A stretch of 22,500 nucleotides of DNA, from positions 717,501 to 740,000 of the forward strand of contig CAJNDS010002113.1 of NCBI GenBank assembly GCA_905221605.1, in the 5' to 3' direction. This document shows, one piece after another, positions 7,583 to 15,715 of this stretch. A program made the translations under genes and the position numbers. How positions within the stretch are numbered: position 1 is the first letter of the stretch; each line of letters starts with the position of its first letter. The notes beneath the pieces were generated by a model. It was not told the origin of the DNA. It did not search any database and worked only from the letters and a program-made list of their open reading frames with translations. This DNA comes from Symbiodinium natans. Lineage: Eukaryota; Sar; Dinophyceae; Suessiales; Symbiodiniaceae.

Positions 7583-7613
7583 TTATATATATATATATAT
7601 AGAGAGAGAGAGA
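7583..7613. repeat. TA then GA microsatellite
   Basis: TATATATATATATATATA followed by GAGAGAGAGA, between the palindromic array and a short TTTAGGG remnant at 7627-7650. Confidence 0.9.
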
Positions 7614-7950
7614 AAGATGATAGAGAGGTTTAGGGTTTCGGTTTAGGGGTTACGGGGGTGCAGCTTCTGACTGGTCGTTTATAGAGAAGCTTGATGGGCC
7701 TCCTCGGCACGTTCTGAAGGCCAAGTGCAAACCAAATACTAGCAACAAAAACATGCTATATTAAGCCACAAACCCTGCATCCAAACAAAATAAGCCCTGC
7801 CCTAAGCCCTTAACAGTAACGATGTTTTCGGGAAGGTCTTTCCTAGCTTTTGGGGGTGTCGCACTGTCTGGTCCAGGGCTTACGGAGTTTGAGCAGCACG
7901 AGACGCCGGACCATGAACACACAAGTTCGAACCCAAAACGGGAAGAAGCC

Positions 7951-8065
7951 CAACCCTAAACCCTAAACAACCCTGAAGCCCTAACGCACTGAGCCCAAAA
8001 CCCTACAACCCCACAGCCCTTCAAACGATCTCCAAGCATTACAACCCAAACCCTTGAGCACTAAA
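7951..8065 (-). repeat. Degenerate C-strand telomere-like tract
   Basis: CCCTAAAC, CCCTGAAG, CCCTAACG, CCCAAAACC and CCCTACAAC: decayed CCCTAAA units. The 300 bases to the left (7650-7950) are unique and show no gene. Confidence 0.7.
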
Positions 8066-8071
8066 CTTCGG

Positions 8072-8155
8072 TGTAGGGTTGGGGTCTAGGGCTTAGGGCT
8101 GAGGGCTTGGGCTTTAGGGTTTAGGGCTTCCGGCTTAGGGTTTAGGGATTATGTA
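8072..8155 (+). repeat. Degenerate G-strand telomere-like tract
   Basis: TAGGGCT, TAGGGTT and TTGGGCT units. Only a few bases separate it from the C-strand tract on its left. Confidence 0.85.
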
Positions 8156-8189
8156 GGGATGTTCTGGTGCCCTCAAGGCGCCTTCGCAG

Positions 8190-8267
8190 ATGAAGGGCAC
8201 CGACAGTGCAGAGGTGCGGAGTAGCGAAAGCAACAGGGAGGAGGGTTCTCTCATTGAAGCCTACAAG
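8190..8267 (+). CDS. Candidate mini-exon, 26 codons, Ser/Glu-rich
   Basis: Clean borders: acceptor GCCTTCGCAG|A and donor TACAAG|GTTAGT. The 78 bases between are exactly 26 codons open in the frame that starts after the AG, reading MKGTDSAEVRSSESNREEG then SLIEAYK. Both ends are phase 0. A G-strand telomeric tract follows the donor. Function unknown. Confidence 0.6.
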
Positions 8268-8270
8268 GTT

Positions 8271-8355
8271 AGTTTAGGTTTAAGGGTCTAGGGTTGTAGG
8301 GCGTAGGGTTCTGGGGGTTGGGGGGTACAGGGGTTTAGGGTTGGGCGTAGGGTTA
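8271..8355 (+). repeat. Degenerate G-strand telomere-like tract
   Basis: TTTAGGTTTAAGGG, TAGGGTTGTAGGG and similar units at the start of the intron after the 8190-8267 exon candidate. Confidence 0.8.
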
Positions 8356-8603
8356 TGGCAACTACAAAGGGCAACCCCGATGTGCCAGAAGTATTCATGG
8401 CTTGGGGGTTTCGAGATGAGAGTCGGCTCTGTAGGAAGGCTCATCGTGCCACGGGGAACATAACTTCACCCAAGCCCCCAATCTTAAGTATGGTCCGTGA
8501 CCCTAAACCACCCCAGACCCTACTATGGGATGGGGGGGTAACCAAACACTGGGTATGAACAAACCCCGAGCATGACCTCAAAGACCCTTCTTCTGGTAAG
8601 TTA

Positions 8604-8638
8604 CCCTAAACCCTAAACCCTAAACCCTAAACCCTGAA
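8604..8638 (-). repeat. Short C-strand telomere-like tract
   Basis: Five CCCTAAA units about 70 bases upstream of the next acceptor, so the intron 8268-8706 starts G-rich and ends C-rich. Confidence 0.93.
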
Positions 8639-8706
8639 TTTGTCAGTTTCCGGAATCGGGAAGATTCCACTGGGAGTTTAGGCGCTTTTGTGTGGGTCCC
8701 CGGCAG

Positions 8707-8763
8707 GCTCGGCAACGGGCCGTCCGCACCCAAGCTCCTGATGGCTACTTCATCTTCTGGATA
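8707..8763 (+). CDS. Candidate mini-exon, unknown product
   Basis: Acceptor TGTGGGTCCCCGGCAG|G. The frame directly after it reads ARQRAVRTQAPDGYFIFWI, then TAA. A donor inside is likely (GATG|GCTAC is one GC option), so the 3' border is uncertain. Its frame continues in phase 0 from the exon candidate at 8190-8267. Confidence 0.42.
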
Positions 8764-8841
8764 TAATTATAGGGTTCTTAAGGGACGGGGGTTCAGGGGG
8801 GGCGGGGGGGTAGGTACCATGATGGCTTGAAAATGATACAG

Positions 8842-8931
8842 TCGAAGTGAGACCGACGAGATCGACATCGGACATGTTCCGGTGGAAGAGGCGTTGTGGA
8901 AGCGTGATTGTTCGCCCCACAGAAAAAAAGG
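8842..8931 (+). CDS. Candidate mini-exon with textbook GTGAGT donor
   Basis: The acceptor AATGATACAG| ends at 8841 and a canonical donor AAAGG|GTGAGT follows 8931. The single open frame (codons from 8843) reads RSETDEIDIGHVPVEEALWK then RDCSPHRKK. The 90 bases keep the same phase at both ends. Composition is typical of a soluble protein. Function unknown. Confidence 0.58.
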
Positions 8932-9110
8932 GTGAGTCCGGGAAAGCTGCGAGTTGTATTGATGAATATGGGAATATGGTGAATCTTGACATTTTGACTG
9001 AGACGTTCTTCTTTGTTTACTATGGCTCAAGCACGGTCCTGGCACGATAATGGGTAAAAAAGTGTGATTTGGAACTTGTGGTTGTTGCCGAAGCACTGGG
9101 TGGGCGGTGT

Positions 9111-9208
9111 ACGTATGTATGTATGTATGTATGTATGTATGTGTGTATGTAATTATTTATGTATGTATGTATGTATGTATGTATGTATTTATGTATGTAT
9201 GTATGTGT
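9111..9208 (+). repeat. GTAT tetranucleotide microsatellite
   Basis: About 24 units of GTAT with a few interruptions. It creates Tyr/Val/Cys/Met and Tyr/Ile/His repeat ORFs on the two strands, which are artefacts. It lies within the proposed intron between the exons at 8842-8931 and 9334-9407. Confidence 0.97.
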
Positions 9209-9333
9209 CCTGGCTTTTGGGGTATATACAGCGTGGCGGGCTTTGTAGCGAGAGAAGGGGTGAGGCTTGGGGGGCGGGCACGGATGCACGCGGGGGCCGC
9301 TGAGGATTTTAGAACACCCTAAAACCACCTGAG

Positions 9334-9407
9334 GCACCGGATCTGGAGGCTCTCAAGCGGCACCCCAGGCTCACGTTGCTCGTGGTGCGGCCCGGCGAGG
9401 AAGATGG
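9334..9407 (+). CDS. Candidate mini-exon, unknown product
   Basis: Acceptor AAAACCACCTGAG|G, preceded by a single CCCTAAA unit. The frame from 9334 reads APDLEALKRHPRLTLLVVRP then GEEDG, with a beta-strand-like LTLLVV. Possible donors are GC at 9408 (GATGG|GCTTAGG) or GT at 9422. Function unknown. Confidence 0.48.
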
Positions 9408-9421
9408 GCTTAGGATTCCAG

Positions 9422-9868
9422 GGTGTGTTTGGGGACTAAATGAACCCTGAAAATATGGTCCGTGTATGCTAGCAAGGAGTATATAAGTAGTATAGGGCAG
9501 ACGATCCCATTTTTAAGGGTCCATTCGGCCTTCATGGTGTTTCGGTTTAGGTGAAGCACGGGGGCTTTCAACAGCAACCCGCGTGCAAAGCAGAGCCTGG
9601 GTCTGTTAAGGTGCCACTCTACTAGAAACCTCCCAAAGTTTCGGACCCGAAGGTACAAAGGCTGAGCTGATTTTCGAGCCTTGGTTTGAAATTTGATGAC
9701 CATCCCCAAACTGCCCAGCGCTCCTGTAAACCCTCCGGAGACTCCCAGAAACCCCTGATAATCTCCTGAGCCCTATGCCCGAAACACGAATTAAAGCCTC
9801 GTCCTACAAGAACACCACAACTACTCTGTGGTAGGCTACCTACGAATTCAAGCAACCTACACAAAAGT
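9422..9868. other. Intron-like unique sequence, no gene seen
   Basis: Minus-strand ORFs (9410-9709, 9622-9864) span this stretch, but their composition is mixed and no domain or splice border supports them. No repeat family is recognised. Confidence 0.45.
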
Positions 9869-9895
9869 AAACCCTAAACCATAAACCCTAAACCC
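9869..9895 (-). repeat. Short C-strand telomere-like tract
   Basis: Three to four CCCTAAA units upstream of the weak exon candidate at 9921. Confidence 0.9.
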
Positions 9896-9920
9896 CTTTG
9901 GTTCGTAAGCTGCTTGCAAG

Positions 9921-9959
9921 CTGAGGTTCCATGAGGAAGCTCAGCCCATTTGGCCGCAG
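9921..9959 (+). CDS. Weak candidate mini-exon
   Basis: After GCTTGCAAG|C one frame reads LRFHEEAQPIWPQ and stays open to a TGA at 9986. A GT donor (GCA|GTTGGC) is possible. C-strand tracts lie on both sides. Confidence 0.32.
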
Positions 9960-9994
9960 TTGGCCCCTCGTCCGCCAGTAGCCTCTTGAACCCG

Positions 9995-10035
9995 GAAACC
10001 CTAAACCCTAAACCCCAAACCCTAAACCCTAAACC
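9995..10035 (-). repeat. Short C-strand telomere-like tract
   Basis: Five to six CCCTAAA units. Confidence 0.92.
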
Positions 10036-10498
10036 GCCCCCGAACCCCACCAATCTTGGGTTTTTTTTCCCGCCTTGGCGTTCTAGGGCTTTCTAGGGCC
10101 TAGGCGGTTGCAAGTTGCAGGGTTTAGGCTTGAAGTGGTTGTGTAATGTTAGGGTCCAATTAATAAACGCCCCATGGAACTCTTAAGCAATCAGCAGGAA
10201 AATTTTAGACTGCCGTTTTTTTTATAATTGTCACCCCCCAGTGTGATTTTCATCGGACCACTTTTTTATCGATCAGTTTAGACATATGCGCCCAGAAACT
10301 TCTCCTAATGGAAAGTAGTCTTGGACCGGTACCCCCAGGCCGGCCGAGCATTATAATTCCCACCCGAGGCATAAATGTGAGGTTAACATTAGGGCGCAAG
10401 GTCAGTCGAGGATGTTTTGGAAGCTCGACTTAAACGTCGGTTCCACTTCTTCTCCCTGTCGGAACTGCCATCCTGCACGAACAGGTTCCCGGTCTTCG
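10036..10498. other. Unassigned unique sequence
   Basis: Contains T-rich runs (10053-10060, 10215-10222) and sequence that is open in short frames only. No convincing exon, RNA gene or inverted-repeat element was identified. It lies between a C-strand and a G-strand telomeric tract. Confidence 0.4.
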
Positions 10499-10591
10499 GT
10501 TTTAGGGTTTAGGGTTTGGGATTTAAGGTTTAGGGTTTGGGGTTTGGGGTTTAGGGTTTCGGGCTTCTAGGGTTTGGGGTTAATAGGGTTT
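10499..10591 (+). repeat. Interstitial telomere-like tract, G-strand
   Basis: TTTAGGG units with TTTGGGG and TTTCGGG variants. Confidence 0.92.
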
Positions 10592-10705
10592 TGGGCCTTC
10601 TTGCTTTTTGGCTTTATCGGGTTCACACAGAGGTTAGGGCAGACCACAGACTAAACCCTCAGCGCCCCAAGCCAAGCCACGAACACTCCTTTGTGTGCGC
10701 TTAAG

Positions 10706-10779
10706 GTTTGCTTCCTCCACTACTTCCACCAGCAGTCGGAGCTTCTAGACAAGGCCATCATCGTCTTGTCCGGCCGGGG
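10706..10779 (+). CDS. Candidate mini-exon, unknown product
   Basis: Acceptor GTGCGCTTAAG|G. The frame directly after it reads VCFLHYFHQQSELLDKAIIV then LSGR. A second acceptor CCACCAGCAG|T at 10735 would give a shorter version in the same frame. Possible donors are GC at 10780 (CCGGGG|GC) or at 10754. Degenerate TTTAGGG-like sequence follows at 10785-10840. Function unknown. Confidence 0.5.
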
Positions 10780-10840
10780 GCTCGGTTTCGGGTTTTAGGC
10801 TTCAGGGTTCAGGGTTTCGGGTTCATGGTTCAGGGGAGAT

Positions 10841-11403
10841 TTGGTTATTTGGGGGGGGTGAGGGCGGGGGTGGGGGTTTGTAGCGTTTGGGAATTTCGAT
10901 TTGATTTGTTCTGAAATGACAAACGCAAAGCTTTGAAATGCTGCCTGAACCCTACACCCCGGACCACAATGATAGGAAATTCGAGGTCGCGCCCTGCCCT
11001 CAACAAACGTTGGCCGCTTTCGGCAATGAACGGCCTCTTCGGTTTGGGCTTTGACTGTGTTAGGCATACTTCTATCCGGCTACCCCTGGTCGCCTGGTTT
11101 ACCTCGGGTATGGTCCCCAAGAAAGCCCGATCAATCTCAGCCCTTATGAACTCCAAAACCTGTAAATTCGAAGTCGCGCAGGGAACGCTAGAGCCCCCCC
11201 CCCCCGCCTCCCCCAAACCCGCAACCCCAGATTCATGTATGAAGGCTGGTTCTAGGGGCTGGTTCAAGGAGCCTCTTGTTCAAAAAGGAATCCAATCTCA
11301 ATCATAACACTTACTGGTTTTAGTAGTAGCCCCTTGCAGGGATATAGTCCCGAATACTTTAGTCTTAAGTGGTAGTGGTTTGTTTCTCTGGCCAGGAATG
11401 CAG
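10841..11403. other. Intron-like sequence with overlapping ORFs on both strands
   Basis: A plus ORF (10933-11307, 124 codons) and a minus ORF (10845-11267, 140 codons) overlap almost completely. Neither has recognisable domains. At most one can be real; possibly neither is. A run of 13 C lies at 11194-11206. The end (11380-11395) is a strong pyrimidine tract and acceptor, TTTCTCTGGCCAG. Confidence 0.35.
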
Positions 11404-11454
11404 CCGCCTGAAAGCATCCTGGAAGAGTGGGAGGCAGAACTGTTGATAGCTGAG
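11404..11454 (+). CDS. Candidate mini-exon, acidic
   Basis: Two nested acceptors (TCTCTGGCCAG| at 11395 and GAATGCAG| at 11403) lead into one frame reading PPESILEEWEAELLIAE. From 11404 to the GC donor GCTGAG|GCATGC this is exactly 17 codons, phase 0 at both ends. If the upstream acceptor is used the exon starts at 11396. Function unknown. Confidence 0.55.
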
Positions 11455-11460
11455 GCATGC

Positions 11461-11916
11461 GTAGGGTTCAGGGGTTGCCGATTGCATGCATGACGGTCAT
11501 GCGACGTCTGTACTGCGCAGAATGAAGCTTACGCAGGATCGACAAACAGGCTGGCCTTGTTTGATTTGTATGTATGCGTGCAGACATGTAGGTACGTACC
11601 TCTTTCTGACTACGTCTCTATCACACCTTCCCAGCAGAGAGAATTGTTTCATGGCTTGGGGCATTGCCTTTTTCATGCTGCGGGGCATTCTGTGATGCGA
11701 CGTTTTAAGCACACTTGTTTACAAAGAGTTTGGCGGAGATGCGCGATACACCGGCGGAAGCCATGTAGGCTTGGGGAGCAGCCTAGCAATCCTGAGGTTT
11801 CACTTCACGCCTAAGGGGCAGAACAACAACCCCTCCTTCCTACCGTACCTGTACGTTCTAGAGAAACTCACTGGAGACCTCTGTGTTCCGGCCTGCGAGT
11901 AAATCCGAAAGGCGAA
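11461..11916. other. Unassigned unique sequence in a proposed intron
   Basis: Small overlapping ORFs on both strands, without domains. No inverted-repeat element recognised. The left edge has a single TAGGGTTCAGGGG remnant. Confidence 0.4.
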
Positions 11917-12011
11917 ACCCTAAACCCTAAACCCTAAACCCTAAATCCTAAACCCTAAACCCTAAACCCTAAACCCTAAACCCTAAACCCTAACCCTAAA
12001 CCCTAAACCCT
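11917..12011 (-). repeat. Interstitial telomere-like tract, C-strand, running into a splice acceptor
   Basis: Thirteen CCCTAAA units, nearly perfect. The last repeat leads directly to CCCTGCCAG|G, the acceptor of the exon candidate at 12017, so the telomeric DNA stands where a branch point and pyrimidine tract would be. Confidence 0.95.
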
Positions 12012-12016
12012 GCCAG

Positions 12017-12097
12017 GGTCAAAATTGCTGCTTCCTCGTGGGCAAGCTGACAAACACCATGAACCTGCGCCATGCCGGTGTGGAGGCCTGGTGTCAG
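12017..12097 (+). CDS. Candidate mini-exon, 27 codons
   Basis: Acceptor AACCCTGCCAG|G and donor GTGTCAG|GTTGAG enclose exactly 27 codons in phase 0, reading GQNCCFLVGKLTNTMNLRHA then GVEAWCQ. It is flanked by a C-strand tract (left) and a G-strand tract from 12145 (right). One of the best exon candidates. Protein family not recognised. Confidence 0.63.
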
Positions 12098-12144
12098 GTT
12101 GAGGGTTTTGGGCGGCAGCTGCTGCTTTTTCCTTTGCTACAGTT

Positions 12145-12206
12145 TTAGGGTTTAGGGTTTAGGGTTTATTGGGTTTAGGGTTTATTGGGTTTAGGGTTTA
12201 GGGTTG
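12145..12206 (+). repeat. Interstitial telomere-like tract, G-strand
   Basis: Eight TTTAGGG-type units, two with an extra TTATTGGG. Confidence 0.93.
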
Positions 12207-12490
12207 CTACAGCTGTTCTTATGCTTGCTCTGCTTGGGAATCTTGTCGTAATTGTTGTTATTATTTATACTGTTCGTGTTGTTGATGTTGTTTGTGTTCA
12301 CGCTCTTCTTATGATTTTTCGGACTCCACTGTCTGGCGGAGGTTCACTGCGTCCGGGCGCCGTTCTTGTTCGAGCCCCCAAGCACTTGGAATCCGTAAAC
12401 CCCAAGCCCTATACCCCTAAACCCCTCACCCCTATACACAAAACAAACACGCAATGAAAGCCCTGGAGAAATCCTGCCTTTGGAATACAG

Positions 12491-12562
12491 GTCGACGGAA
12501 TTCGGCTTAGGGTCGCTTGTGGGGATCTACAGGGACAGCGCCCAACACCAGCGAGTTCGCAG
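12491..12562 (+). CDS. Candidate mini-exon, 24 codons
   Basis: Acceptor TTTGGAATACAG|G and a GC donor TTCGCAG|GCACC enclose 72 bases. The phase-0 frame reads VDGIRLRVACGDLQGQRPTP; another open frame reads STEFGLGSLVGIYRDSAQHQ. The frame is therefore not settled. Function unknown. Confidence 0.45.
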
Positions 12563-12582
12563 GCACCTGTCAACCTTGAACC

Positions 12583-12706
12583 CCGCCTAAACCATCCTAA
12601 ACCCTCAACCTCAAACCCCACACCCCAAACCCCACACCCCAAACCCTCAACCCCAAACCCCAAACCCCAAACCCTACACCCCAAACCCCAAACCCTAAAA
12701 CCCTTC
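12583..12706 (-). repeat. Degenerate C-strand telomere-like tract
   Basis: CCCTAAA drifting to CCCCAAA, CCCCACA and CCCTCAA units. Confidence 0.85.
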
Positions 12707-12728
12707 TGGTCGAGCGCTGGTGCTGCAG

Positions 12729-12788
12729 TCGGCCAAGAACATCATCATCATGGGGCGGAAGCGGCCCCAGGACCTTTTGGAGTTTATT
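12729..12788 (+). CDS. Candidate mini-exon, unknown product
   Basis: Acceptor GGTGCTGCAG|T. The phase-0 frame reads SAKNIIIMGRKRPQDLLEFI. It extends in frame upstream (ALVLQ), so an earlier acceptor near 12714 is possible. The donor is not obvious; GA options exist (TTTTG|GAGTTT). C-strand tract on the left, G-strand tract on the right. Confidence 0.5.
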
Positions 12789-12799
12789 GGGAATCTAGG

Positions 12800-12890
12800 G
12801 GTTTTGCTTCGGGGTTTTGGGGTTTTGGGGGTTTTGGGGTTTTGGGGTTTAGGGTTTAGGGTTGAGGGTTTAGGGTTTAGGGTTTAGGGG
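12800..12890 (+). repeat. G-strand telomere-like tract, TTTTGGGG then TTTAGGG
   Basis: The first half is TTTTGGGG-like, the second half TTTAGGG. A graded mixture suggests slippage and mutation within one tract. Confidence 0.92.
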
Positions 12891-13061
12891 GTTCGAGTCT
12901 CTGACCCTTAACGCCTAGACCCTCATCCCAGACTCATTGCCCCATGTTGCAATCACGAGCCAACGTCGATGTGTTGCATGTCCTGCATGTCCTGCATCGT
13001 CCTGCTTCTGATTTGCCTGCCACAGTCCTGAAGCTCAAGCCCTCAAAATCACGAAGCCCTC

Positions 13062-13127
13062 CTAAACCCTAAACCCCAAACCCCAAACCCGAAACCCTAA
13101 ACCCCAAACCCCAATCCCGAACCCTAG
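13062..13127 (-). repeat. Interstitial telomere-like tract, C-strand
   Basis: CCCTAAA with CCCCAAA and CCCGAAA variants, 15 bases before the next acceptor. Confidence 0.93.
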
Positions 13128-13142
13128 ACATGGTGTCTCCAG

Positions 13143-13214
13143 GAGAATGTTTATCTTCGAACGACTGCCCTTGCGGACGCCGAGTGTGTCACCATTGCAG
13201 GCTACATCGAGCAG
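13143..13214 (+). CDS. Candidate mini-exon, 24 codons
   Basis: A strong acceptor GGTGTCTCCAG|G and a GC donor GAGCAG|GCCATGG enclose 72 bases in phase 0, reading ENVYLRTTALADAECVTIAG then YIEQ. Read on without splicing, the frame ends AMES and TGA at 13227. The intron start GCCATGG matches the start of intron 1 in the Ubl gene (3136). Function unknown. Confidence 0.6.
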
Positions 13215-13232
13215 GCCATGGAGTCTTGAGAG

Positions 13233-13318
13233 GGGTTTAGCGTTTAAGGTTTAGGGTTTGGGGTTTTAGGGTTTAGGGTTTAGGGTTTTAGGGTTTAGGG
13301 TTTAGGGTTTAGGGCTTA
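13233..13318 (+). repeat. Interstitial telomere-like tract, G-strand
   Basis: About eleven TTTAGGG units, starting 18 bases after the proposed donor. Confidence 0.95.
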
Positions 13319-13375
13319 GAATTCCGGGTGCAGGGACGAACTGGCGACTTTGCGGAGGGTGGGGGGATCGGTTTC

Positions 13376-13395
13376 GGGGGGGGGGGGGGGGGGGG
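13376..13395 (+). repeat. Poly-G run (20 G)
   Basis: Twenty consecutive G within a proposed intron. Confidence 0.95.
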
Positions 13396-13472
13396 CCCGC
13401 GCAGGCACTTGCAAAGAAGAATGCCCTGACCGGCTGGAGGCCTGTTGTGTTCTGACCTGTTCTTTCTACGAT

Positions 13473-13602
13473 CTGCTTAAGAACCGCCCCCACACCCCCC
13501 CCCCCCAAAAAAAAAAAAGTCAGTCTAAGCCTAAACAGTATTCTTCCCTATAAGGGTAATATAGGGATTAGTATCTTGTCTTTTGGGGGGTTCTTAAGCA
13601 AA
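13473..13602. mobile_element. Family D MITE-like element (D1)
   Basis: Ends CTGCTTAAGAACC and GGTTCTTAAGCAAA form terminal inverted repeats. The copy at 16582-16679 shares these ends, a C-rich/A-rich left interior and a CTTCCYTATA core. No ORF of its own; a C-run and A-run (13494-13518) lie just inside the left end. Confidence 0.72.
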
Positions 13603-14066
13603 CAGTTGTTTTGGGTGTCAGGGACTTTCGGCCGGACGTTTGCCGAAAGTTGCAGGGCCATGAGGGCGAGGTCATGATGCAACCCTGGTACAGCTCAAAG
13701 TCTCATGACCTGACCGTACCCGGTGCCCCAAGCCCTGCAGGCCCTCAGGCCCTGAAACCATAAGCCCTACTCCCGAAATCCCAAAAGCCTTTAGCTCTTA
13801 CACCCTAGGCCCCAAATGCCTTCAAGCCCAAGACTCCGCTTGGTGTTGGGGTTTATTGGGTTTTGCGGTTTTGAGGGTACGCCGGAGCCTCCCCGCAACC
13901 TCAGGAATGCTGCCTGAACAAAGGCCCCATTTTCTTGCACAGCCCTCACAACAATGCGTTCTTGTGGAAAGAACAAACACAGGACAGGGGTTTAGATTGA
14001 GTGTTCAAAATATAGGGTCCTCAATGAGATCAATCCCGGACCCTCCAAATGCCGCGTAGAATGCAG
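13603..14066. other. Unassigned sequence in a proposed intron
   Basis: Overlapping short ORFs on both strands without recognisable features. Degenerate CCCTAA-like words occur around 13760-13830. Confidence 0.4.
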
Positions 14067-14142
14067 GTCTTCGCAAAGCGTGCTCTACGAGTTTGGTTAC
14101 ACCAATTCGGTGTTCCTCACTGGGCATCTGTCAGCAGCCTAG
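14067..14142 (+). CDS. Candidate mini-exon, unknown product
   Basis: Acceptor TAGAATGCAG|G. The phase-0 frame reads VFAKRALRVWLHQFGVPHWA then SVSSLD, rich in aromatic and basic residues. GC donor options lie near 14146 (CCTAG|GCC); a GT option lies inside (TTCG|GTGTT). No telomeric tract is adjacent. Function unknown. Confidence 0.45.
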
Positions 14143-14433
14143 ACCTAGGCCTACGGCCGTAGTGCTTGGCTGCTAAGTGGTTGACAGCATTGTTGCGCGC
14201 CGACCGCGCTCATCCACATGTTCAAAACAAAGGTATCATGAGAGTTTGTTGTTTTTTGGGCGGGGGGGCGGGGGGGTGGAGGGGCATGCTACGGCTTATA
14301 CCGGTTAGAGGACCTTACATCAAGAGATCCTAACTCGAACCTCAAAGGCCAGGCCTAGAGGGCTCGCTGAAATGTGCCCCTAAGTGCAGGTTCGTGCTTA
14401 GACATGTCCTGCGCCTCAAGTGGCAAAAGTAAA
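14143..14433. other. Unassigned unique sequence
   Basis: Contains small palindromes (CCTAGACCTAGG, CTACGGCCGTAG near 14139-14162) and a G-rich run at 14260-14283. No gene seen. Confidence 0.4.
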
Positions 14434-14447
14434 AGTGTGTGTGTGTA

Positions 14448-14538
<91 letters not shown>

Positions 14539-14566
14539 GTGTGTGTGTGTGTGTCTTTGTGTGTCC
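14434..14566 (+). repeat. GTGTAT hexanucleotide microsatellite
   Basis: About 15 consecutive units of GTGTAT flanked by GT runs. It produces Val/Tyr/Cys/Met and Thr/Tyr repeat ORFs in all frames; none is considered a gene. Confidence 0.97.
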
Positions 14567-14604
14567 AGGGGGGGGGCAGCAGGGAGGAATCCCATCTTCG
14601 GAGC

Positions 14605-14737
14605 ACTTGAAGGTTCACGGGTAGTTACAAGTACTGTAGGGCTGTAGGGTAGCTGTATTTGTAACTGGTTCTGAAGTTCTGACCCTTTGTTAGGGCACTT
14701 ATATCCCTACTTAAAACTACCCACGAACCTCCTCGTA
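14605..14737. mobile_element. Family B MITE-like element (B3)
   Basis: Left end ACTTGAAGGTTCACGGGTAG and right end CTACCCACGAACCTCCTCGT are inverted repeats with few mismatches. They match the ends of the copies at 16995, 5618 and 2066. Confidence 0.72.
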
Positions 14738-14800
14738 GGGGCCCTTTGGTACGGAGGTTTGAGGTGGCGACGCGGCCTGCTGGCAGCTGGGTGCTTGGCA

Positions 14801-14890
14801 GTCCATGTGCCTCATGCTTATATACTTGGCCCTCAAAGTCCCTACATAGGAGGAACTGTAAGGCCGTAGTCCCTATTTAGGCACATGGAC
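14801..14890. mobile_element. Family C MITE-like element (C1)
   Basis: Ends GTCCATGTGCCT and AGGCACATGGAC are perfect 12-base inverted repeats. Interior words CTTATATACTTGGCCC and CCCTATTTAGG-type sequence recur in the copy at 16793-16892. No coding capacity; the ORF crossing it is not a gene. Confidence 0.78.
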
Positions 14891-15239
14891 CCTCGGGGAG
14901 CACTTAGAGATTGCAGCTTGCAACAACAATGCAGTAGTGATCTGTCCCTCGGATCCACAGTGGTAACCCCCCGGCCAGTCTCTGTTGTTTTCGAGCTCTG
15001 TTCCGTGATACCCCCCCTCCCCCCCCTCCAGACTACGCAACCCCTGTCCCCCCAGATTCCAGTGCTTGATGGGTTCCGTTTAACTTGAACCCCCCCAAGT
15101 CGCCGGAGCCCGTGGCTTAGGGAAACAACTCACCTTTTCTCACTTGAACGAAGAAACCCCTGGACTTGCTTCTGCTTGTCAAACATGGAAGGCCCAGCGA
15201 AGCACAATGCCCCTTGCAACTCTAGAACCCCGAGTTGCA
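14891..15239. other. Unassigned sequence
   Basis: C-rich stretches (15011-15026, 15090-15096) and short ORFs on both strands. No exon with good borders was found. Confidence 0.35.
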
Positions 15240-15321
15240 TCAGCGAACCCCTAGTACTATAATCGGGTGTACGATAATCCCCATCGAGGCAGGACTGTTT
15301 GTATAAGGGGGAACATCCCAA
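15240..15321 (-). mobile_element. Family A MITE-like element, partial (A3)
   Basis: Ends AAGGGGGAACATCCCAACCT, the same terminus as the copies ending at 848 and 1232. The interior TAGTACTATAATCGGG matches the A1 interior in reverse complement. The far end is not recognisable. Confidence 0.6.
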
Positions 15322-15348
15322 CCTATATCGCTGATGAAGGGGTATTGG

Positions 15349-15506
15349 GCCCTAAACCCTAAAACCTAAACCCTAAGCCCTAAGCCCTAAACCCTAAACC
15401 CTAAACCCTAAACCCTAAACCCTAAACCCTAACCCTAAACTAACCCTAAACCCTAAACTAACCCTAAACCCTAAACCCTAAACCCTAAACCCTAAACCCT
15501 AAACCC
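15349..15506 (-). repeat. Long interstitial telomere-like tract, C-strand
   Basis: About 22 units of CCCTAAA with two ACTAACCCTAAACC interruptions that repeat as a higher-order block (15436-15465). Confidence 0.96.
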
Positions 15507-15570
15507 ATGTCCAGGAACCTCGGTCACGAAAGTACGGCGCTCAGGTGACGCCGTCGCTTTGCTAGCAGTC

Positions 15571-15633
15571 CTAGTATAGGGGTCGGAATAATATATTACT
15601 AGTTAATAGTATTCCTTTATGGCCCCTTTATAG
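15571..15633. repeat. Imperfect inverted repeat, AT-rich centre
   Basis: TATAGGGGTCGGAATA on the left pairs imperfectly with TATTCCTTTATGGCCCC on the right, around ATATATTACTAGTTAATAG. Possibly a decayed MITE-like element. Confidence 0.4.
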
Positions 15634-15715
15634 ACTATAATCGCCCCAAACCCTATTCTAATTATCAAGGCCCCTATCTTCGGGTTTAGGGCTTGGGTGC
15701 AGGTGCCTAAACCCA

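Noticed and set aside
9064-9337. Repeat ORFs over the GTAT microsatellite
   Set aside because: Low-complexity translation of a tetranucleotide repeat on both strands.
10845-11307. Overlapping 124- and 140-codon genes
   Set aside because: Opposite-strand ORFs over the same bases with no domains; left as unassigned.
14355-14647. Four ORFs over the GTGTAT array
   Set aside because: Microsatellite translation in every frame, no independent coding signal.
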